Source of the DNA: Halichondria panicea
Taxonomy: Eukaryota > Porifera > Demospongiae > Suberitida > Halichondriidae
Length of the DNA: 64,000 nt
Direction of reading: 5' to 3'
Assembly (NCBI RefSeq): GCF_963675165.1
Contig: NC_087377.1
Span: forward strand, 15,062,198-15,126,197
Shown here piece after piece: positions 21,801 to 31,020 of the stretch. Under the pieces are notes generated by a model that saw only the letters and a program-made list of their open reading frames with translations, was not told where the DNA came from and did no database searches. Numbering within the stretch: position 1 is the first letter of the stretch; the number at the start of each line of letters is the position of its first letter. A program made the translations under genes and the position numbers.

Positions 21801-24800
21801 ATTGTGATAATGGATTTTCTCTGGTTGGTTATAGCTCGAGAACGTGTACTGGAGATGGCAGTAGCACTACTGGTGCTTTTGATGGAGCAGCTCCAACTTG
21901 TGAACGTAAGCGCACGCTTCTGTTATTGGACATAAATTATAACTCCCCTATAAAATATTATAACAATCCACCCACCCGCCAGCTATAACTTGCCCTGGTG
22001 TGCTCATACCGAACAACGGCAATATTGACTTTGGTGGCGCCTCACTTGATGAAAGTAGTACCTATATTTTTGCTGTGGTGGCTACCTACAGTTGTAACAC
22101 TGGATTTTCTCTTGTTGGGGATAACACAAGGACTTGCACTGGAGATGGCAGTACCACTACTGGTTCTTTTGATGGAGAAGTACCAACTTGTGAAGGTGAG
22201 TGCATCTAAACTGTACTCCATTTTATTTATAATTATACAGTCATTACCTGCCCTCCTCTGAACGATCCTTCCAATGGCACTGTGACTTACAATGTTGAGA
22301 GTGAGTTTGGAACGCAGGCAATATACAGTTGCGACAATGGATTTTCTCTGGTTGGTAATACGACCAGGACTTGTACTGGAGATGGCAGTAACACTACTGG
22401 TTCTTTCGATGAAGAAGCACCAACTTGTGAAGGTGAGTGCATCTAAACTGTACTCCATTTTATTTATAATTATACAGTCATTACCTGCCCTCCTCTGAAC
22501 GATCCTTCCAATGGCACTGTGACTTACAATGTTGAGAGTGAGTTTGGAACGCAGGCAATATACAGTTGCGACAATGGATTTTCTCTGGTTGGTAATACGT
22601 CCAGGACTTGTACTGGAGATGGCAGTAACACTACTGGTTCTTTCGATGAAGAAGCACCAACTTGTGAAGGTGATTATCCGCATAAATATTGTGTGTGTAT
22701 TGTGACTCAAGGTACACTCCATAATTCCATGCAGCCATAATGTGCCCTGCTCTAAGTGACCCAATAAATGGTAAAATAGAGTATGATGATGGAGATACTT
22801 CTACTAACAACAATCAACTCCGACTGGTTCCTTTTGGTACGATGGCCACCTACACTTGTGTCTTTGGTTTTACTCTGATGGGTAATGACATAAGAACGTG
22901 TACTGGAGATGGCAGTAGCACTACTAGTGCATTTAGTGGAATTGATCCAACTTGTGAACGTGAGTGATACCTCAGTCTGACCAAATATGTTTTGTTTCAG
23001 CTTACTAACCAACTTTCCCTAAATTCAATTATGCAGCCATAACATGTCCTCCTTTGATGAGCCCAACCAATGGCTTGGTGTCTTATGGCGGAGTTGCTAC
23101 TGATGTAAATGGCAACTTGTTATTTAATGTAATGGCTACCTACAGTTGTGAAACTGGGTTTGCACTGGTTGGTAACAGCTCAAGGACTTGCACCGGAGAT
23201 GGGATGAGTGTTAATGGTGGCTTTAATGGAACAGCTCCAACTTGTGACCGTGAGTGCTTTTCACACACTTAATTTGCAACTGTAAACCCTCTCCCCTCTC
23301 CAACTGTCTACAGCTATAACCTGCCCTGCTGTTGCAGTGCCTAGTAGTGGAAGTATTGACTTTGGTGGAGCCTCATCTGATGGAAACAGCAACTATGCTT
23401 TTGATGTGGTAGCTAATTACAATTGTGATAATGGATTTTCTCTGGTTGGTAATAGCTCGAGAACGTGTACTGGAGATGGCAGTAGCACTACTGGTGCTTT
23501 TGATGGAGCAGCTCCATCTTGTGAACGTAAGTGCGTATGCTTTTGTTATTGGACATTTTAACTCCCTTCCTACTCCACCCCACCCACCAGCCATAACTTG
23601 CCCTGGAGTGCTCATACCAAACAACGGCAATATTGAATTTGGTGGCGCCTCACTTGATGAAAATGGCACATATATTTTTGCTGTGGTGGCTACCTACAGT
23701 TGTGACACTGGGTTTTATCTGGTTGGTAACGACTCACGGACTTGCACTGGAGATGGCAGCAGTATTATTGGTACTTTTGATGGGTCGGCTTCAACTTGTC
23801 AGCGTGAGTTACATGCATGGCTTTAAATTACATGCCGAATCACACCTATTCTTTTTTTAAAAGCTATCACCTGCCCTCTGTTGACTATTCCTTCTAATGG
23901 TGCTGTGACATACAATTCTACTGCTGATGAAAACGGCAACTATGATTTTTATGTGATGGCTACCTACAATTGTGACACTGGCTTTTTTCTTGTTGGTGAC
24001 AACTCAACAACTTGCACTGGAAATGGCAGTAGCATTACTGGTGCCTTTGATGGCCTAGTTCCAATATGTGAATGTAGGTTATAATAATTTTAGGAACTCA
24101 ATTTGAATAAGCATTTCTGTTACATACAGCTATAACATGCCCATCACTTTCCAATCCAACCAACGGCTCTCTGTCTTATTCGAATGTGCCTGGTCAAAAA
24201 AGCAGCTATGCTTTCAATGTAACAGCTACTTACAGCTGCAACTCTGGGTTTGCTCTGGTTGGTAACAAGACAAGGAATTGCTCTGGAGATGGTAGTAGTA
24301 CTACTGGCTATTTTGATGCGTCTGCTCCAACTTGCAAAGGTAAATACTATAATACTTCTGTGTTTAGAAACAAACTAATTTTTCAGCAATAACATGTTCT
24401 CCGATTGCTGACCCAATTAATGGGACTGTAATCTATTCTTCTGACGTTGATGGTTTGGGAAATTATGTCTTCAATGTGACGGCTAACCACAGTTGTGACA
24501 CTGGCTTTGATCTGGTTGGTAACAATCCAAGGACTTGCAGTGGAGATGGAAGTAGCATTACCGGTGCATTTGATGGAGAGGATCTGAAATGTGAAGGTGC
24601 AAACAGTATGAGTGTGTACAGATTATAATGACAATAAGGCAAACCCTACTGTACATAATTCCTTTAACGACCAAAAAAACATTGATAAAAATTTAAGTAC
24701 TCCATAATTATAGGCTCTCGTAAGTAATGAAAAACAATGAATTTGTGTTTTTACTCATGCACAGTTTTAGTTGCCTCTTCTGCATCACTTATCCTCGATG

Positions 24801-24937
24801 TTGTCATACCTGTTGTGAGTGTGGTGGCTGTACTAGCTCTAGTTGTACTGGGTGGAGCTGTCTATGGATATATTCAAGTGATAAACCATCTGTTGAAGTT
24901 AAAAAAGCCTGAAACTAGGACTGCTAAACTGTTGTAA
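9838..24937 (+). CDS. Gene 3: giant IgGFc-binding/EGF/31-CCP/Ig membrane receptor
   Basis: Exon 1 9838-9925 (signal peptide), exon 2 9987-11309 (IgGFc-binding plus EGF). CCP exons: 11361-11570, 11630-11839, 11894-12106, 12160-12372, 12427-12639, 12695-12907, 12962-13174, 13230-13442, 13489-13689, 13743-13955, 14010-14219, 14286-14495, 14554-14766, 14821-15030, 15188-15391; Ig exon 15602-15859; CCP 15920-16132; intron with foldback element; CCP 20612-20821, 20876-21088, 21148-21360, 21421-21633, 21693-21905, 21983-22195, 22241-22432, 22478-22669, 22735-22959, 23037-23249, 23314-23526, 23591-23803, 23864-24073, 24130-24339, 24387-24596; membrane exon 24765-24937. Every exon keeps phase 1, giving about 2788 aa with no internal stop. 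The last nine exons (22241 on) parallel the CCP order of gene 5. No alternative end was seen between 11 and 24.9 kb, but two genes fused across the 4.5-kb intron cannot be excluded without transcripts. The donor after 15030 is GTTAGT; unspliced it would give a stop at once. Confidence 0.75.
11894..13442 (+). repeat. 535-bp two-exon tandem duplication inside gene 3
   Basis: CCP exon pairs with their introns repeat with a period of exactly 535 bp: 12160, 12695 and 13230 are equivalent starts, as are 12427 and 12962. Copies are almost identical in exon and intron, including the TTCATACTTCTGTTTTG intron text, so the duplication is very recent or kept uniform by conversion. It adds CCP domains in frame because all borders are phase 1. 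Confidence 0.85.
15188..15391 (+). other. Divergent CCP exon of gene 3
   Basis: Encodes AKCPALTVINGLISYTP... ending TGVWDLPFPTCDC. It keeps the four CCP cysteines and, unlike the other CCPs here, the classical tryptophan before the last cysteine. Flanked by AG and GTGAGT, phase 1. Its low likeness to neighbours points to a separate origin from the amplified CCPs. Confidence 0.7.
15602..15859 (+). other. Ig-like domain exon of gene 3
   Basis: 86 codons, phase 1 at both sides: VDPPVITLQPMSTGVGEGAS, then YQWLKNGFQIPGETSSTLVL and DDEGAYSVNVTNS. This is the I-set Ig pattern (WLKNG strand C, DEGAY strand F), but the two disulfide cysteines are replaced (VTFNV and AYSVNV). The only Ig module recognised in the window, between the divergent CCP exon and an ordinary CCP exon. 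Confidence 0.75.
16133..16432. other. Intron sequence of gene 3 with a small inverted-repeat element
   Basis: Positions 16164-16389 begin GTGACATATTTTCGCGAG and end with the near reverse complement (CTACCTGTGAAAATATGTCAC region), a MITE-like structure of about 226 bp. Its inner text (ACCAGCAAAATGAGTTAAAC) resembles the spacer blocks after genes 1, 3 and 5. No clear target duplication was seen. Confidence 0.5.
16535..18002 (-). repeat. Left minisatellite arm of foldback element
   Basis: Built from 9-bp words, read on the minus strand as GTTACAGTT, GTTACAGTG and GTGACTAGT or GTGACAAGT, joined mostly in 27-bp and sometimes 18-bp units. Because all units are multiples of 3 and stop-free, long open frames appear on both strands (VTVVTVVTS repeats); these are not taken as genes. 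Confidence 0.9.
18037..20440 (+). repeat. Right minisatellite arm with higher-order repeat
   Basis: Same 9-bp words as the left arm in opposite orientation. A distinctive block (ACAGTTGACAGTTGTTAC) recurs near 18136, 18782 and 19320, giving higher-order repeats of 646 and 538 bp. The last part after about 19790 is more irregular, with GTGTTGACAGATG variants. Confidence 0.88.
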
Positions 24938-25589
24938 TCTTTAATTGTTTTCAGTCTGTGCAAAACTAATAATTATCACTGTCAACAGTACGTCATTTAT
25001 ATTTAAGTAGATAGAGGTATGAACACTAACTTATCGTTTAATTTGTGATTCTATTCTTATAAAGAATAATGCTCTATACCAATGAGCTCAATTTTATGTT
25101 GGTTTCGATCGAGATAAAAATTTTGTTTCATGTATACGTCTGGCTTGTCCACGTCCACTGACAACACTATAAGTCTGTAGTCTGTATGGATGTCATTAAT
25201 TTCACATTTTGAAGAATTTATTACCAGCAAAATGTGCTAAACAGTGCAAAATCTAGACCTGTGAACACCTTGAACATTAATTAACTAGATCTAGCTATAG
25301 TTATAAAAGTATATAGGGAGCATTGATATTGTGGCGTAAGAAGATGGTTTGACAAAGGGGAGCTTTTACTTGCATGCATGGACCTGGAGGGGGAGCTGAG
25401 ACATATGCACCCCGAAATTATCTATAAGCATAGCATTGCAAGATTATCACCAAAAATAAAAGGGGACTCCAGCACTCTGCTTCTGACTGGTCTAAGCATA
25501 TTATAGATAGAACTCTCCCTTTTCTATCTATGGTCTAAGTCTATATAATACTACTTTAACCCTGTCTACTCGTAATTATAATTATACGT
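24938..25589. other. Spacer after gene 3
   Basis: Same duplicated spacer as after genes 1 and 5 (GTACGTCATTTATATTTAAG, ACCAGCAAAATGTGCTAAAC). No gene recognised. Confidence 0.55.
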
Positions 25590-26091
25590 TTGCTCACAAG
25601 AATGTGTAATGCCCAAATCACAAGTAGAATTCTTGAATTGTCCATTGCTTCATCTTATAGATGTGAAGTGCTGGCAACAACTCTCTCGTTGACTTCCCTA
25701 GTTAGTGGTCAATTGCAATGGGATAAAATTTCTTATTCATCCACAAACTCAAAGTTAAGTAATATTTTCCCGGTCACAATTGATTGTGGGAGCATTTCAA
25801 TTTCTTCAATCATCCAGTTTTTGGGGGGATCTTTGTTGAAGCTGATGTAAATTATAAGATCAAGGATGTATAATAACTATTTTCTGCGGACATGTTACAG
25901 TGTATATACTATGATGGCAGTGGATGAATGAATTATTATGGAGTCTCGTATGATGCCGGGATCCTTGGTATAATCTCCTATGTACCCTTTTGTAGTGTTA
26001 TTTTATTGGTGGCTTGTGAAAATGAAACTGTTGTCAAATTCAATTCTTCCTCAACAATAGTATGGAAACGTATCAGTTTGAAAATGAAGAG

Positions 26092-26490
26092 TAGTCCTGA
26101 GCACTTGTGCAAGCCTTGCGTGCCAGGCTTGTTGCAACTGGAGTCGACAAGGGCTTCAAGAGCAAGGAGGTGTTGTCTCTGTGAGTCTACTGTTGTTGAA
26201 CCATCCCACACATGCTGGTTGATTACTTCTGTGCTAGATTAGTTAATGGTACTCACAGTCACAGGGTCCCTTTAGTTTATTATGCCCTTATTGTATTAGT
26301 CCCTTGGGCAAGGAAATTACTGGACTACTGGTGGTGGTCCTCCTGTGATTGATTTGATTGGTTGTTGTGGGGTTGGGAAATTTTGTTGCACAGTCTGGTT
26401 TGGTGATGATGTGTGATTTGATTATAATAGTCTTTTTTTTTTTTTTTTTTTCTTTTTTTTTTTTGGATAGCCAAGTATATCATTCGCAAA
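26092..26490. mobile_element. Unrecognised insertion in gene 4, poly-T at one end
   Basis: Replaces about 20 bp of exon 2 present in the paralogs. It ends in a run of about 37 T with a single C at about 26431-26463, as expected for a retroposed sequence inserted in minus orientation with its A-tail at this end. The body shows no domain I recognise, and no clear target duplication could be fixed. A SINE or processed transcript is the likeliest reading. Confidence 0.45.
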
Positions 26491-27312
26491 GAATAACTAT
26501 AGCTACAAACCTTTGTCTGTGTTTAGTGGATCTGATTGTGCTAATGTTTCTCGAGATATAAACTACTGTGACCACGTGGTTGAACAAGTCTTTCCGACTG
26601 TGACATGGGGTTCAAAATTGCTCGTACCATCTCTCGAGGGTAGATCTTCTGGTGAACGTATTCGTGTTCTTAGTGCCCGAGAGCATGCAATTGTGAACTG
26701 CAACACTAACGTATCAGTCAGTGAATTCCAGTTACAGAGAGGAGGGAGCTTCAGAGAATTTGAAGTTGAAAGTTTCTGTTGCATTGAATCCACTTCTCCA
26801 GTACTGGTCGCCCAGTATGCATATGGTGGTACGAGTGATGGCGTGGGAGACCCATTCATGATGATAATCCCTCCAATTGAGCAGTTTACAAATAACTATT
26901 TAGTCGAGAATTTCACTAATTTCTAATCCGACTCTGTCACGACGTTCAGACAATTTTGTAGTTACTGGATGGCAGAAAGTTGTCTGTTCAAATGGAGAAG
27001 TTTGTGGCCTCATAAGTAGAACAAAATGTGTTTACTGGAGATCATTCTGTTCGCCATTAAAACAACTCAGCTGTTCTAGGTGTTTCGGTGTACAGATTTG
27101 CTACAGCCAGTTCTAGTTACCCTGGAGGCATGAGATTATCTCCCATACAATGCAACTGTGCATGGTCAAAAATCTATTTGTTTAAATAACATGAGACAGT
27201 TTAATTGTAGCTGCGCTAGCTTGAATGGATTTGGTGCTAAACAGATGGATTCACCTGTAATGGTAAGTTGAGTGTTTAAGTTTATATAGATATAATTATA
27301 TAGAACAAATAT

Positions 27313-27490
27313 ACGTGGTAGCAGCCTAAATATCCACCTAGTTTCTACCGCACTCTATAGTACGAGCTATCTTTTGGGTTTACAGATAAAAGACACTAGT
27401 CTATCAGTATGTGTGTAAAGAGCACTCTTGTACGATCTCAAGTTGCATGGAGCTGTTTCATTAAAGCCACCATTCACAAAAAAATAAAAT
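27313..27490 (-). other. Locally inverted intron segment of gene 4
   Basis: The reverse complement of this stretch aligns with intron 2 of genes 2 and 6 (TGGTGGCTTTAATG..., GACTAGTGTCTTTTA, AGGTGGATATT...GGCTGCTACC), while flanking sequence on both sides aligns directly. A simple in-place inversion of about 180 bp. Confidence 0.7.
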
Positions 27491-27864
27491 GACCACATGC
27501 AGTAAGCATACAAATCACGTTTGTTAGGATTAAAGTTGCTGTGCATGATCAGAGCTAGAATGAGTTCACACCAAATATCAACCTTTTCTTCAAGTTTTAA
27601 TCTCACTAAGAGTTTTCTTTTAATACCATGTTGCTTTCTACAACTTGGTATTGGAGGCTGTATTTAACTATGGGTGAGTGTAAGTCATATATACCTATAG
27701 ATAGTAACCATGGTAATGGTGGAAGGTATCAATACATTTTGAAGATGCGTGAACAGTTATTCAAGTTACAAGAAATGATAGAGTAAGTCGCCGAACCCTG
27801 TCAGACATCAATGCATCATAAAAGTGTGTAATGCACGAACAAAACAAATCAATTATTGCACACT

Positions 27865-28110
27865 CTATAATAGATGGCTGTAACCAGTAACATCTATTTT
27901 ACTGCTAAAATCTTTCTCCTTCATTGAAGAGAAACGAGAGTTCTCTGATACAGCGTAGATACAAGATGCAGTTTCTATCACCTTCACAACAGCCTTGTGA
28001 AGGAAACCTTGATTGATTGGCAGCCGCGTGAACTTCTTCATGCACAGGTAGGACACAATGAACTTCACATAGCACACAGCGTTTAGCACATCGCGCATGA
28101 CCCATTGAAA
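27865..28110 (-). repeat. Dispersed repeat with conserved short reading frame (copy 1)
   Basis: On the minus strand a frame opens MRDVLNAVCYVKFIVSYLCM and contains FTRLPINQGFLHKAVVKV. Related copies lie at 48231-48430 (minus, MRDVLSAVCYVKLIVSCLCM, FTRLPINQGFLHKAV) and about 47890-48005 (plus, MKKFRLPINQ, LHKAV). The protein pattern is kept between copies despite base changes. Neighbouring text is rich in GCATAGCACAT words. Family not recognised; it could be a fragment of a transposon or host exon. Confidence 0.4.
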
Positions 28111-29129
28111 ATTGTTACATAGCTATAGCGCATATATAGCACATCACACATGGCGTATCGGACATCTTCGCATATAGCGCATATAGCACTTAGCACATAA
28201 TCTGAGTTGTAAACACAAACACGTGGCAAGTTGTATGCAGTTAGAAGTCTAGCTATAGATCTAGTTTTTACTGTGTATACCTCTTTCTCCCTCCTTCAGG
28301 CGCATAGTACATCCCACGTGGCGTATTTGAAATCTTTGTATATAGTGCATAGCACATAGCGCGACCTTCAGTACCATCTGTTAGAGTGTACAATTAGTCT
28401 TGTGCATTACACAACCTTTTACTGGCGCACTTTGATGTCTGACAGAGTTCGGCAACTTACTCTAAGTAAGTTTTGTTTATCTTATCAGTGTGAGTTACAT
28501 TGCTATAAGTTCTGTAGTATAACTGAATCACCTCATTCGTATTTTTCAAAAGCTATCATCTGCCCTCCCTTGACTATTTCTTTTAATGGTTTTGTGACGC
28601 ACAATATTCTACTGCTGATGAAAACGGCAATTATTTTATATGCTTTTTATATGAGGGCTACCTATACTGGGTTTTTCCAGGTTGGTAACAACTCAACAAC
28701 TTGCACTGGAAACGGCATTACTGGTGCCTTAATTATGCTTAGAGATTCTAATAGTAAGACATGCAATTTATAGTTGCAGTTGCACAATATTCTACTACTG
28801 ATGAAAACGGCAACTATTTTATATGCTTTTTATATGAGGGCTACCTATACAATTGGGACACTGGGTTTTTCCTGGTTGGTAACAACTCAACATATGCAAC
28901 TTGCACTGGAAACGGCATTACTGGTGCCTTAATTATGCTTAAAGATTCTAATAGTAAGACATGCGATTGTCGATCACTAAACTCACTTTTAGCACAACAA
29001 TAATAATTGCCTTTATTGACATCTGGGGAATTAAGACCGAATATTCGTATGAATATTTTAACGAAGTGATTATCAGAGACATCTGGACTCAATATTGAGA
29101 TCAAATTACTATTATAACCGGAGACTGAG

Positions 29130-29360
29130 TAGTTCAACAACAAAATATTGATCTTGTAATGCCCACATCACAGGTAACACTATACATGACTTTTTGTATG
29201 TTATAGACTGATGTGACAATGTTAATAAGTGATAAAATAATTTGTAGTGGTTCCCCATAAAAGAGAAAGACATGCAGTTGTTCTTGTGTATCACAAATTC
29301 AGAGTTAAGTGCAATTCAGTGGGAATGTTTTCACTCTTCAACTGTATAGTAAGCATATTT
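29130..29360 (+). pseudogene. Relic exon 1/exon 2 fragment upstream of gene 5, first half
   Basis: GTAATGCCCACATCACAG with a GTAACA donor (about 29155), then TGTGACAATGTTAATAAGTG and TCACAAATTCAGAGTTAAGTG copy the relic upstream of gene 3. It breaks off near 29356; matching text resumes near 30370. Confidence 0.6.
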
Positions 29361-29383
29361 TGGTTGGAACACCAAAAAACTGA

Positions 29384-29580
29384 GGACACCATAGACACCA
29401 CGGGCACTACAGAACACCACTGAGAAACTGTAGGACACCATAGACACCACGGGCACTACTGAACGCCACTGAGAAACTGTAGGACACCATAAACACCACG
29501 GGCACTACAGAACACCACTGAAAAACTGTAGGACACCATAGACACCACAGGCACTACTGAACGCCACTGAGAAACTGTAA
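29384..29580. repeat. 49-bp minisatellite, about four copies
   Basis: GGACACCAT(A)GACACCAC words recur at 29384, 29433, 29482 and 29531, exactly 49 bp apart; degenerate CACTAT/ACACCA words continue to about 29700. It belongs to the insertion that splits the relic upstream of gene 5. Confidence 0.8.
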
Positions 29581-30365
29581 CACACCGTAGATACTATAGT
29601 ACACCATGGGGCACTACTAAAATAATAGTGTTGATAGACACTATTGGGCACTATTGGACACTACAAAAGACACCATGTTGGACAATATAGATACCAAGGC
29701 CGTAAGATGATTTTTTAGGTGGGGGGGGGGGGGCAGAGAAAATGAATGGACTGTCTCCTTGCGATGCAGGGGGTGGGTCCGGGAGGGGAAACTGTCCTGC
29801 CGGAGGCGAACTTTTTACATTTATGTTCTCAGAGATAAACAGGAGAAAGATACATAAATGAAATAATCTGCATGTGAGAGCTATAGCAAAATAGTTTATT
29901 CAACGTGGAAGCAAAGTCATGAGCAACTGCTTCCAAGTGACTCAGTTAGCGACTTGTGTATATATATAGTAAGAATAGACGCTGGGGATTCATCAAGCTT
30001 CGTAAGAAGTAGGTCTTAATTAGTTTGCCTACCTTTTCATCATGGGCAGGCTGAGGTACTGAAGAGAAAAAAGAATGAATACTCCTTGTGCCATAGTGAG
30101 CTCTATAGCTATATAAATTTCAGCTGCATTGGATCAACTTACTTTAGTTACTGTACAGTTTTGTTGCAACAAACCACATGAATTTAACCAATGTGGTTAG
30201 ATTAAAAGGCACTAAATATATATTATCAGGACTGTGATCTGCTGGACTCTGCAGAGGAGCCCCACCCCATTTCACTGTCTGAACACCAGGGGGGCTCAGA
30301 CACAGCTTATTTCGTGGTTCTTACATCCAGTACTACTAACCCATATTTTCCTAAAATTAATATTC
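29581..30365. other. Remainder of insertion in relic, unrecognised
   Basis: Contains a poly-G run at about 29720-29733 and mixed AT-rich text. Nothing in it matches the gene family, and the equivalent relic upstream of gene 3 lacks it. No open frame of note and no clear terminal repeats were seen. Confidence 0.4.
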
Positions 30366-31020
30366 TCTAGGAATGCAAGGAAAAGGGATTCTTGTTGAAG
30401 CCTACTTTATAAACTGTCAGATGCCTATTTAGCACTACCGTACACGTGTACCAGAATGGCAGTACGAATATTCCAGTATTATAAAGACCTCTCTCATAAT
30501 TATATACCGTATAATAAATTATGTTTATTACAGAATATTTGCAAGAGGGATGTTCTATATTATATGCGAATTTTGCATTTGGTTGTATTTAGGCCCCCAT
30601 GCACTCTTCTGCCACTCATGATAATAATGTTTATGCTATTTGCTTTCCTCAAGAAACCTTGTATATCCTTTCAATTCGAGTTTGTTGTGGTGAAGGTACA
30701 AGGTAGACCCAACCAAATATGATTTGACAACCTGGAAGCTAACGTAATACTATTCCTTAGGAAGCCATACTCCCTTAGACTCATGTTGCATAATAAAGTG
30801 TACATCTACTGACAGTGTTATGCAACAGAGCATGTTAGGAGTGTAATTGCAACAGTGTTAGGTGTTGCATGCATTGGGGACAATAACATGCCTTCCTTGC
30901 CAGGAAATGAGTAACTATAGCTATAAACATGTCTTAAAGCCTATACTGTGTGCTGATAGAACTACTATAGCTATAATAATAATTATAGCTTAGGTATAGT
31001 TAATCAGTTGCTATATAATG
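30366..31020. other. Relic second half and promoter spacer of gene 5
   Basis: 30375-30475 continues the exon 2 relic (GGGATTCTTGTTGAAGCC, CAGATGCCTATTTAGCA, CCAGAATGGCAGTA). After that it follows the spacer of gene 3 (9291-9837) with small indels. No gene seen. Confidence 0.5.

Larger units (their letters stand above)
25590..28970 (+). pseudogene. Gene 4: wrecked IgGFc-binding/EGF/CCP gene
   Basis: A relic exon 1 end (AATGCCCAAATCACAAG, about 25610) and exon 2 head lead to about 26090. There an unrelated stretch of about 400 bp interrupts the IgGFc-binding domain. Exon 2 resumes near 26500 (TTTGTCTGTGTTTAGTGG) and runs to about 27262 with a stop near 26925, deletions and other frame breaks through the EGF part. 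Degenerate CCP exons lie at 28553-28740 and 28782-28970 (a 183-bp tandem duplication). No membrane exon remains. Layout matches genes 2 and 6, of which it is the middle, dead relative. Confidence 0.8.

Noticed and set aside
27367-27606. Minus-strand frame of 79 codons in gene 4 intron
   Set aside because: Covers the inverted intron segment and an adjacent intron repeat; no similarity between the frames of the paralogous copies at 38625-38885.
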